Source of the DNA: Saussurea involucrata | Lineage: Eukaryota > Streptophyta > Magnoliopsida > Asterales > Asteraceae | Assembly (NCBI GenBank): GCA_033807775.1 | Contig: CM066321.1 | Location: 45,422,850 to 45,486,849 of the forward strand | DNA: 64,000 bases | Reading direction: 5' to 3' | Shown here: piece by piece, positions 9,924-19,283 of the stretch | Layout of the letters: every line of letters begins with the position of its first letter | How positions within the stretch are numbered: position 1 is the first letter of the stretch | Notes under the pieces: model-generated | Told to the model about the DNA's origin: nothing | The model's database searches: none | Seen by the model: only the letters and a program-made list of their open reading frames with translations | Program-made: the position numbers and the translations under genes

Positions 9924-10363
9924 TCTATTTTGCAGGTTATTCATGTGTAAAGCTGAATGATCATACTGACACATGACTGAAAACAGATGATGTGCTTAAA
10001 TTGAAAATTTTGACTTTTGGATAATTCAGTCCAAAACTCGGTCTGAATGTGATTATGGACTTACAATTGGTCTCATCTTGATTATGGATTTATGATTCAT
10101 ACAGATCAATTTGTTGATTTTGAAGATTTTTTTTTTGAAAAAGTTCTGTTTACTATGGGGTTATCGAACTCATAGTTGTGGGTGTTTTTGGTAGAAAACA
10201 TTTCCAGAGAATGTGTTCAGAATCACATTCTGAGCAATCCTGCAAATTTTGGTTAAAAAAAATCTGTTTTTTGAGCAAGTTATGGTGATTTGAAGTTCAG
10301 AATGTTCTAAAATCACAAAATCCAAACATTTTTCTAAGGCATTTTCTCTGGATAGTTTTATCA

Positions 10364-10545
10364 GAATTCTGACTCTGTTACTCAGAAGTTCTGACTCTAC
10401 TACTCAGAATTTTGACTCTACTACTCAGAATTCTGACTCAACTAATCAGAATTCTGACTCTGATACTTAGAATTTTGAGCAAGTTACTCAGAATTCTGAC
10501 TCTTCTAATCAGAATTCTGACTCTACTACTCAGAATTTTTTTTGA
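10364..10545 (+). repeat. Tandem palindromic repeats TCAGAATTCTGA in E5
   Basis: About eight units of roughly 21 bp follow the pattern TCAGAATTCTGACTCTACTA. The core TCAGAATTCTGA is a perfect palindrome. The related TCAGAAGTTCTGA is scattered through the LTR of the same element. Confidence 0.85.
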
Positions 10546-10639
10546 TAACTAATGAGGAATCATCGTAGATGATTACCAAAATCTCTTGATTTTGCAGGAT
10601 TATCTTGATTTCAGATGAAGTATTGACTCAAAATTTGAT

Positions 10640-10800
10640 CTGATTGTTTCAAGATAATGTTCAAAACCCGTGATTCAACGTTTTAGGTTTTTGAACATAT
10701 CAGTTCAAAACCCGTACTTAAATGACTATGGCTTCTGAATAATTCAGTTCAAGACCCGTACTTCAGAGACTAAGACTTCTAAACAAATCAGTTTAGAACT
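10640..10800 (+). ncRNA. Hairpin array in E5 (predicted structured RNA)
   Basis: About three to four units each hold a short stem-loop followed by a CCCGT-type motif. The clear stems are TTTTGAAC/GTTCAAAA (10689-10696 with 10703-10710) and TTCTAAAC/GTTTAGAA (10777-10784 with 10791-10798), both with 6-nt loops. A weaker stem is near 10735-10753. Stem bases differ while pairing is kept. The matching E10 array is at 41282-41481. Confidence 0.55.
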
Positions 10801-11253
10801 CATATTTCTCAAGTGATATCCTTAACTGTCATATTTTTATGTTTCAAGGAACAAGTGGTGAAAGGTAACATTGCATTATGTTTATTTCTATTGCTTTGAA
10901 TGCTTGAATCTTATCAAATTTAATTCAATGATATGATTTTTTTTTAATTTTCATTCAATGAATAAAATGTGTGTCAAAGAGTGATTTTACAAGTATGTTG
11001 TATTATCTGAGCTATATTTGTTTCAACTTTCACTTCTGAAATAAATCAAAAGGTAAGCAAAACATGAATGAAATTATACTGAATGCTCAATGTTATGTAA
11101 ATTTAGACTTATATAGAATATAATGTTCAAAAAGCCTAAATGTCAGAATGTTGGATGGAAACAAAAATATGGGGGAAGTACTACGTTTTAGTACCAAGTG
11201 ATTGAGATGAAATATAAATATATATAAAATCATTTAGTTTGAAAGTTTGTACC

Positions 11254-11528
11254 TGTGGCCTTTCTGGTTTGGGAGAGTAAGTCCTAAGGGGTGCTTGTCA
11301 CCTAGTCCCTAAGATCAACTGATCTGGGATCGGCTGACCCAAATCCTGCATTAGAACCAAATAGAAAGCCATGTTCTACTTGTACAAATGGGTTTAAGAT
11401 ATATCGATGTGGCCTTTCTGGTTTGGGAAATTAAGTTCCATGGGGTGCTTGTCACCTAGCACCTAAGACCAACTGGTCTGGGATATGCTGACCCAAATCC
11501 TGCTATAGAACCAGATAAAAGCCATGTT
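11254..11528 (+). ncRNA. Tandem dimer of a structured non-coding unit in E5
   Basis: Two copies of a roughly 120-bp unit (11254-11378 and 11408-11528) each start with TGTGGCCTTTCTGGTTTGGG and end near GCCATGTT. Each has a small hairpin: AGATC-AACT-GATCT (11312-11325) and AGACC-AACT-GGTCT (11466-11479), where a U-A pair replaces a C-G pair. E10 carries the same dimer at about 40564-40835. Confidence 0.6.
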
Positions 11529-12050
11529 TAACGCTGTATCTTATTCTTACTAAATTTTTTGATTAAAAGATGCCAATGTGCACAAAATTAAAAGATGCCA
11601 ATGAACACAAAATTAAAAGATGCCAATGAGCACACATCTATTGAAACTTTGGGAAAATACAAAGTCGCAATAAACCTGTAAATTTGTGAAAATCGTGATT
11701 TTGGACAAATAGTGTGAGTAGAGCAAACTATTCTTATATGTTTTAGAATTGCATATTCTTGAAGCTAATCATATTTCGCATGCTAAGCACACCAAATAGA
11801 TTTAATAAAGGGATTGAAACTGAACATTTTTAACTTGGTATGCAATGATGACTTGTATTTGAATCCAAACACATGCATTTAATTTCATTTGATTGAAAAA
11901 TCTTATAAATTTCATTAAGTTGGATTTTTTTGTAAAATTTTCAAATGATCAAATGTTAGTAGTTATCAAGTGTAATTCAGTGAATCTTATTTTCCTTGTA
12001 TAAATATATTTGAAATGAATAATTTTAGTGAAATATATGCATACTTTCAG

Positions 12051-12616
12051 GGGGAGAAAACAAATTGCTCCATAATTCTTATTTTGAGGGGGAGCAAGGT
12101 TATTCATTAAGGAGGAGAAAAAGCATAGACTTCATCGCTAAAGTTTTGAAAATCAAGGGGGAGAAAAGCTAAAGATTTTGAAGATGATTTTGCTTTCCAA
12201 AACTTTAGGGAGAGAAAAGCTAAAGATTATGAAGATGATTTTGCTTTCAAAAACTTTAGGGGGAGAAAAGCTAAAGATTTTGAAGATTGATATGATTGAA
12301 AAATCTGATTGATTGATTAAAAAAAGGGAGAAGAAAGTCAGAAAGTCATAAAAAGACAGAAATTTGACTTGATCACATGAAGATAAGATTTGTTATTTCA
12401 AGGGGGAGCAAAGAAAAAGCAAATATGTAACAGAAATCAGTTTGGAAATCATTGCTGCTGCTGATTAAAGACTGACCAGAAGTTATTAACTCAGATTATT
12501 CAGAATTCTGAGCAGAAGTTGTCAAAGCATTCAGAAGAGATTCTTCTGAAGATTGTTCCTGCTCTATAAATTTTGATGATGAAAAGTACAAGTGTGTTTG
12601 ACAAAAAGGGGGAGAT
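12051..12616 (+). promoter_or_regulatory. E5 multiple polypurine tracts before the 3' LTR
   Basis: At least eight AGGGGGAG-type tracts occur between 12051 and 12616, the last being AAAAAGGGGGAGA directly before the LTR. Two of the repeats share a longer GGGGAGAAAAGCTAAAGATT context. Multiple polypurine tracts upstream of the 3' LTR are described as a Sirevirus trait. Confidence 0.8.
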
Positions 12617-13231
12617 TGTTAGATCTAGAGTTTTGTCAAAAACACAACTGTTAAGATCTGATTTGAAGAATTATAGTTCTGAGTAAGAAGACTCAGAAGT
12701 TCTGATCAGAGAATAATGAAAAGATTACAAGTATGGAAGTTGGTCAGAAGACTCAGAAGTTCTGAGTAGAAGACTCAGAAGTTCTGAGTGAGAAATCTCA
12801 AAGGATTCTAAGTGTTGGATTCTGACTAGAAGGTTCAGAGTTCTGAGTAGGAGACTCAGAACTTCTGATTATGAAGACAAATGTTCTGAAGCGCCTATTC
12901 AGAAGTATGTTCAGAAGTTCTGAACAACATGTTCAGAACTTATATCTTAGGATGTTTTCATTTATATTCAGTTACTAATTAGGACACGTGTAATTGTTCT
13001 ATTAGTCTGTTTCTCATATGTACTGTAGCTTTAGCTTTTCTCTACAGTATATATAGTGTTAGCAACAGTTTGCTAACTAATCTTTGATATAATCTTTGGT
13101 GAATCCATTTAGAGAAAAACTCATTGTAACATCTTGCAATTCACAGTTTGTTAATAAATCATATGACCAGTTGCTGTGAATACGATCTTGAATGTTCATA
13201 TTTGATTGTAAGATTAGATCCTGGACTTTCA
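12617..13231 (+). repeat. E5 3' LTR (615 bp)
   Basis: It has the same length as the 5' LTR and differs at about 8 positions. It is followed directly by the target duplication GCATT. Confidence 0.95.
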
Positions 13232-14445
13232 GCATTAGCATCATCATCATCCGAACTGGCAGTATATACAAGATTTGCTGGATCATCAATATCAGCATCA
13301 ATATCATCAGATTCTTCTTCAGTATCCTCAGAACCAAGAATTTCCTCATCGTCATCATCCTCAAAGATCTTTGACGACTGACCAAGAGCACCCCCATCTC
13401 CTTTTCCCCTTACATCGCTTTTACCACTCAACACACCCTGTTCAGGTACCCCAGTATCCTGAACTCGCTCACTAACTACTTGACCCTCACCACTCTCACC
13501 TAGTTGGTTGGCACCTTAGGTAGGCCCTACCGGCTCTGGCTGGGCCATTAGTGCTTCAGGTAAAATCATAATAGTAGGAAAGTTTAGACCTTTAGGAATT
13601 CAGAGATACTTCATGTAGTTGGTTGGACCAAGAACTACTCCATCGCGTCTCGGTATCTCTCGGTTAGCCTCCATAATAGATCTAATGATGATCTGAAGAT
13701 ATCGCTGAAATGGTACAAATGATCTGGTTTTAGATGGCTTTGACTTGTCGGTTACCACCTCGATCAGATCATTCCAAATAAGTATAGCAAAATCAATCTT
13801 TCGGTCGAAAACGATAGCATAGAACATTCGAGCAACTGATATACTGGTCGTGTCAACAACCGTGTGTTTAGACGTCATAGATCTATTAACAACACTGAAT
13901 AGTGTGTAATAGATCGGCGGTAGATAGTTCCTCTTCAACTTCGACGTACTTGTTAGTACTCTACGTTCTGGATGCGGATCATTGTAACCCATGCGCATAA
14001 TATCCCGACACAATTCTTCTTCAGACACCATATCCTCAAAACCTGGAGTATAAGGAAGATTTAAGACAAGCCGCAACCTTTTCAGAGTAATCTTGCCATC
14101 AAAGTGATCCACTTTCAGTGTAAAGAAGTTGTTAGACTCAGCTCGTGGTACGTACTGTATGTTATGCCATACTTGTTGCAGATAGATCTACAGAACTTGT
14201 TGTGTCTTTTCTAGAGCAGTATGAAGCGGATGACGTTTGAGAATCTCCATAATCAAATGATAATCCATTCTGACATTGAAATCAAGTGTGTAGTTGTTTG
14301 GCTTTAATTCCTTTTTATCTCGTGGAAGAATGAGCTCATCATCTAGATTCTGTGCGTTCACCGAGGGATGTGATGAACGATGAGATGGAATCACCGTATT
14401 CTCATCAGAAGAATTACCATCACCCTGCTCTTTCATATGTGCCAT
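13232..14445 (-). pseudogene. E3 accessory ORF, N-terminal segment
   Basis: The start is the ATG at 14443-14445 (MAHMKEQGDGNSSDE), chosen because E9 has a matching start at 48000 (MAHLQEHFNDNSSDE). The N-terminal domain continues in one frame with stops near 14188, 13600 and 13516. Conserved blocks are HFDGKITLKRL, KIDFAILIWNDLIEVV, FVPFQRYLQIIIRSIM and IPRRDG. An acidic run leads up to the E5 insertion point. The function is unknown. Upstream, at higher coordinates, lie a splice-donor-like site and a promoter-like block. Confidence 0.72.
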
Positions 14446-14950
14446 GGTCTATGATTGACAGAATTAGACCATATGGATATGAGTACTTTTTCACCAAAAT
14501 TTTTCAAAAATTCTAAGTATGGGCTACTGACGTACAACACATCAAGTCGTACGACTCTAGTTGTCGGACAAAGCTGTACGACCAAAAGTTGTCGGACACG
14601 CTTTGTATGACAGTTATGAATATTTGTTATGTATGACAGTTATGAGTGATGAAGAACACTGTGTTGTGCGACAGTTATGATAACTTCGAACAATCTTGAA
14701 GGTCAAACCCAAATTTAAGAAGTTCGGAAAACAGGCTTATAAAATAATTACCCTAAACGCGATTCACTATCAAAAATGCTATTTTAACATCTTTTCCTAG
14801 AAACACTAATACTATGAGTGATTCTAACTAAGAATACGAAGAGTTTATAAAAAACCCTTATTCGACTAAACTACAAATCGACATACCAGATGCTATTCAT
14901 GATAAAAAATGAATCTAAGAACAGAATACGATACCTGAATCGATAATGAA
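14446..14950 (-). other. E3 aORF 5' untranslated region with donor-like site and hairpin motifs
   Basis: Transcribed leftward, this would be the aORF leader. A donor-like TTCAG/GTATCG begins its intron side at 14934, and an acceptor-like CAATCATAG ends near 14450, three bases from the ATG context. Between them (about 14530-14690) are GTCGTACGAC and TGCGACAGTTATGA motifs that also close the 5' leader array of E3 (about 23220-23300). Confidence 0.45.
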
Positions 14951-15019
14951 TCCACAGAAATGATAAACAACAACAAAAGATCCAATCTCGATTTCTACTT
15001 TGTAAGAGAGTCGGTTTGC

Positions 15020-15130
15020 AAATAAGTCGTAAAAAGAAAAACCCTTTGAAAATCGCACTATATATAGAACTCAGGCAGTGTGGACACGTGTCAAAAAATT
15101 ATTGGTCCAAGGGTTGACCGACGCGTGTCA
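15020..15130 (-). promoter_or_regulatory. Promoter-like block upstream of E3 aORF
   Basis: Read on the minus strand toward the aORF, the order is GGTCAACC (W-box-containing), GGACCAAT (CCAAT box, about 15101-15108), GACACGTGTC (G-box, 15083-15092), then CTGAGTT and CTATATATAG (TATA box, 15058-15067). The spacing is that of a polymerase II promoter, with an expected start near 15030. E9 has a matching block at 58395-58475 upstream of its own aORF. Confidence 0.6.
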
Positions 15131-15421
15131 GATAGTCGTACGAAACAATGTACGAGTATCTCTTCTTAGTCGTAGGATGAAGTGTACGACTAAGGTGGGA
15201 TGATGAACAGTAACTGTCGTATGAAGCTTGTGCGACTAGGATTGCTAGTTGGACAAAGCTTATGCGACTTTGCCTTATGAACAGTAACAATCGTACAAAG
15301 CATGTACGACTAGGATTGCTAGTCGGACAAGGCTTGTACGACTGTCGTGAGTGAACAGTAACTGTCGTATACGGCTTGTACGACTAGGATTGCTAGTCGG
15401 ACACAGCATGTACGACAAGTT
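15118..15421 (-). repeat. Array of short inverted repeats upstream of the E3 internal promoter
   Basis: Several hairpins have the form TCGTAC ... GTACGA, for example 15216-15236, 15291-15309 and 15364-15383, separated by GAACAGTAAC and CTAGGATTGCTAGT spacers. G-T wobbles keep pairing where bases differ. The same motifs build the 5' leader array at 22930-23300. Confidence 0.65.
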
Positions 15422-15494
15422 CCTGTACTTGTCAAAAATGAACTTTTCAAATTAAAAAGTTGTTCAACTTTTAACTTGAAAAATCAATTGAAAT

Positions 15495-15812
15495 AGAACA
15501 CTTACCTCGATTGTGTTGATCAAACACCTTTTTATTGTTAAATGCTCCCCCTTGAAACAAGATCACAAACATTTGTAGCTCCCCCTAAACACATGAACCC
15601 ACACATAAAACTGCACAAGTAATATCAACTGAAGTACATACGGTAAAAAGAATAAAATTGAAATCGACTTTGTAAACTACTGAAATGAATCTAAATTTGA
15701 GCACATCATAATGAATATTCAATATTGTGAAAATAAGTATTCTTCACTCAAATTTATAAAATTTGAATGACTAATAATTATTTTCAAAATATTGAATGAA
15801 AATTATGATGAA
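15495..15812 (-). other. E3 spacer between pol and aORF block
   Basis: This AT-rich spacer lies after the pol stop. It holds two purine tracts on the minus strand (AAGGGGGAGC near 15547-15556 and AGGGGGAGC near 15580-15590) that look like additional polypurine tracts. A donor-like CGAG/GTAAGTGTTC has its intron side starting at 15505. I see no ORF. Confidence 0.5.
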
Positions 15813-18800
15813 TCAAACTTTCAAATTCAACATGCCTAACTTTGAAACCAGAAACGTGAAACGTTTCTCATCCAAAGCCCTGGTAAACAAGTCAGCGAAT
15901 TGAAATTCAGTAGGAACAAAATAGAGTTCAATTGTACCTTTTTCGACGTGATCTTTAATAAAATGATATCGTATTTCGATGTGCTTAGTTTTCGTGTGTT
16001 GAACCGGATTCATAGATATTGCAATTGCGGACTTACTATCACAATAAATTGGGATCTTTTCGTATCGACATGCGAAGTCCATCAGTTGGGTTTTCATCCA
16101 AATGACTTATGAGCAACAACTCGCGGCCGCGACATATTCTGCCTCCGCCGTAGAATTCGAGACACAGTTCTGTTTCTTGGACTCCCAACTTACCAATTTA
16201 TCTCCCAAAAATTGTATGTGTCCGGATGTGCTCTTCAGGTCCAATAAGCTACCACCGTGATCCGCGTCGGAGTAAGCCGTTAGCTCGAATCCCGTGCCTT
16301 TGGGTTACCATAGACCAAGGTAGGTGGTTCCTTTGAGATAGCGAAAGATACGCTTGACGGCCCCGAGATGAGATTCCTTAGGATTTGCCTGAAATCTCGC
16401 ACAAAGACACGTAGCAAACATGATATCCGGGCGACTAGAAGTTAAGTACATTAAAGATCCGATCATACCTCGATAGTGTCGTATATCTGTTTCCTTACCA
16501 TGAGGATCCAGACCGATCTTTGAACCTGGTGCCATCGGCGTTCCAATGGAAGTACAATTTTCCATTTTGAATTTCTTCAAAATGTCAAATATATACTTTG
16601 ACTGATTGATGAAAATCCCCATGGAAAACTGCTTCACTTGCAATCCAAGAAAGAAATTAATCTCTCCCATAATGCTCATCTGAAATCTAGCAATCATCAG
16701 ATCAGAAAACCATTTATTTAAACCAGGGTTAGATGCGCCAAAGATAATATCATCTACGTAAATTTGTACTATATTCATCTCACCATCTTCGCGTTTGACA
16801 AACAGAGTCGTATCAATCTTACCTTTTTCAAAGCCCGAGACAAGTAGAAATTGTTACAGAACGTCATACCAGGCTCGAGGGGCGTGTTTCAATCCATACA
16901 AGGCTTTATCCAATATATAGACGTGGTTTGGATTTTCCTTGTCGACGAAACCTTCAGGTTGAGAGACATACACCTCCTCTTTATGAATTCCATTTAAGAA
17001 TGTTGTCTTCACGTCCATTTGATATACCGTGAAGTTTTTGTATACCACGTAAGCCAGAAATAATCTGATTGCTTCAATGCGTGCGACTGGAGCGTAAGTC
17101 TCATCATAGTCTATCCCCTCTTGCTGTCTGTAACCTTTCGCTACAAGTATCGCCTTGTTACGAACTATGATGCCATCTTCATCTTTCTTATTCTTGAACA
17201 CCCACTTTGTTCCAATGATACTTTTATCAGCTGGTCTTGGAACGAGCCTCCACACTTTCAACGCTTCGAATTGATTTAGCTCTTCTTGCATAGCTAGAAT
17301 CCAATCCGGATCATTCAACGCTTCCTTAACAGTACGTGGTTCAATGTTACTCAAAAACATTGGAAACAAACATTCATTTACGGTAGCACTCAAAGCAGAC
17401 GAGCGAGTTTGAACTGGAGAATTTGGATCACCTATTACTTGGTGAGTAGGATGAGCCTTCGTCCACTTTGTCGTATGAGGATGAGGATCATAGGATTCTT
17501 GAACATTATCAAGAGTAGCATTTGTGCCTTCTTCGGTTAGAGGAACGACTTGTTCATCATTTGGAATTTCTGACGGAATAACAGAAGGTTCCGGTTGAGG
17601 CTGAAGAATGTTTGCTTCAATAACCGAGGAACTAGCATGATGTGTTGATCCTTCCACATTAATTGTAGTCTCTTGTTGTGGATTAACAACTTCTGGTACT
17701 TGAACATCTTGAACACGACTGGAAACATCAACCGGTGTTGAAGTAGTTGCACCATCTTGAGTATTTGTGGCCGCGGAAATTGTTGTAGGTGCTTGTACCA
17801 TCCTGTTAGAATCAGCGGATTTATTGTAAGTACCATAAAATTCATCGTAAAACTCATCAAATAATAAATCAAGATCAGTTAATTGAGATTTTGAGGTAGA
17901 AGGTTGATCATGATTAGATGTTGAAGCAGGTTCTGAACTGACATGTCCAGAAGCTAAAATTCTGGTTATAACGGGTTCTGAACTGTTTTGGTCAGAAGCC
18001 AATTCGTGATGTTCGTCGAATTTGACATTGACACTTTCCATGATTGTTCTTGATTGCTTCAAATATATCCGATATGAAGCCGCTGAGAAAGAATATCCAA
18101 CGAAGATACCATCAATCGCCTTTGGACTGAACTTGTTTCGTTGTTCTTTATCGTTCAAGACATAACACCTACAACAAAAAACACGAAGATGTTTAATGCT
18201 AGGTTTCCGGTTATTCATGATTTCATAGGGGGTTTTACCAAACCGGCGGTGTATGACAGAACGATTTTGAGTATAACATGCGGTTGCCATGGCCTCGGCC
18301 CATAAGAAGAGAGGTTGTTTTGAATACGCCAACATAGTTCTCGTAGATTCGACTAACGTTCTGTTACGTCATTCTACAACACCGTTTTGTTCAGGAGTTC
18401 TGGCGGTAGAAAACTGTTGCATAATCCCATTTGATTCATTGAATTCACCTAGGATTCTGTTCTTGAGTTCTGTACCATTATCCGAACGTACGATTTTAAC
18501 TGAAATCTGCATGTTGTTCTGAGCTTCCTTGATAACACCAATCAGAAGTTCTGAAGTTTCATCTTTCGAACGAAGAAACTTAATCCATGTATATCTTGAA
18601 AAATCATCCACTATTACCAACACATATTTCCTCCCACTTATGCTTTCGGTTTTCATTGGACCGCACAAATCCACATGTAAAAGCTCAAGTATACTCTTCA
18701 TTGTAGGTTCCGGTTTAGGCTTGTGAGGAACCCTCTTCATCTTCCCTTTCTCACATGCATCACATAAACTTTCGGCATTGAACTTCAAAGTTGGAAGCCC

Positions 18801-19283
18801 CCGAACTGAATCACCTAAAACTAGCTTTTGAATGTATCAGAAATTCATATGCGATAACCGTCGGTGCCATAGCCAACTTTGTTCTTCCGAAGCCTTCGAT
18901 AAGCGACACACTTCATTGGTCGGCTTGAAATTTGACAAGTTGATTGTATAAAGATTCGATTTTCGAGTGGCAACAAGAAGTTCTGATCCTTCCTCAGTTT
19001 TGACACAGCAGCTCGTCTTTTTGAAGTTTACCTCCAAATCTTTATCACAAAACTGTCCAATACTGAATAGGTTGTGCTACAATCCTTCAACATAGTTGAC
19101 ATTCTTTATCATAAGATTATCTAGTATAACGTCTCCAAAACCCTTTATTGGAGCAACATGATTGTTTCCAAATCTTACTCGACCAAGATCCTTTTCAACA
19201 AAATTGTTTAGCATGTGCCTTTGGCCTGTCATATGCTTCGAACATCCCGAATCTAAATACCATAACTTATTTTTCTGCATCAA
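15813..19283 (-). pseudogene. pol: E3 pol: protease, integrase, reverse transcriptase, RNase H
   Basis: The whole region is one reading frame with several in-frame stops (about 19077, 18369, 16854, 16305, 16100). In order: aspartic protease LWYLDSGCSKHMTG (about 19270-19220); integrase zinc region with HRRLSHMNF and CDACEKGK; integrase catalytic core with LHVDLCGP, RSDNGTEL and PEQNGVVE supplying the D, D and E. RT follows with QMDVKTTFLNG and YVDDIIFG (about 16760-16735), then RNase H ending KLGMLNLKV. PR-INT-RT-RH order defines Ty1/copia. Gag ends with a TGA at 19284-19286 in this same frame, three bases before the pol codons, so expression would need read-through or splicing. Confidence 0.9.

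Larger units (their letters stand above)
9924..12050 (+). other. E5 3' non-coding structured region
   Basis: About 2.1 kb has no ORF but much order. It holds an acceptor-like TTTTGCAG at 9928-9935, a palindromic tandem array at 10364-10545, and a hairpin array at about 10640-10800. A tandem dimer follows at 11254-11528, and a short tandem array (AAAAGATGCCAATG core) at 11566-11635. The stretch from about 10640 to 12050 has a counterpart in E10 at about 39990-41480 in the same sense orientation. Confidence 0.7.
7543..13231 (+). mobile_element. E5: complete non-autonomous copia element (5.7 kb)
   Basis: Two 615-bp LTRs and a perfect GCATT duplication (7538-7542 and 13232-13236) define the element exactly. 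It has a primer-binding site, one intact 425-codon ORF, about 2.1 kb of structured non-coding DNA, and a zone of several polypurine tracts. It has no capsid-type Gag N-terminus, protease, integrase or RT. The LTRs differ at about 8 of 615 positions by eye, so it is younger than its host E3. It must be mobilised by another element; E10 shares the same layout. Confidence 0.93.

Noticed and set aside
13077..13475. ORFs spanning the right border of E5
   Set aside because: They mix LTR sequence with the acidic part of the E3 aORF; the Met-rich or His-rich translations are frame shadows of an Asp/Glu-rich coding run.
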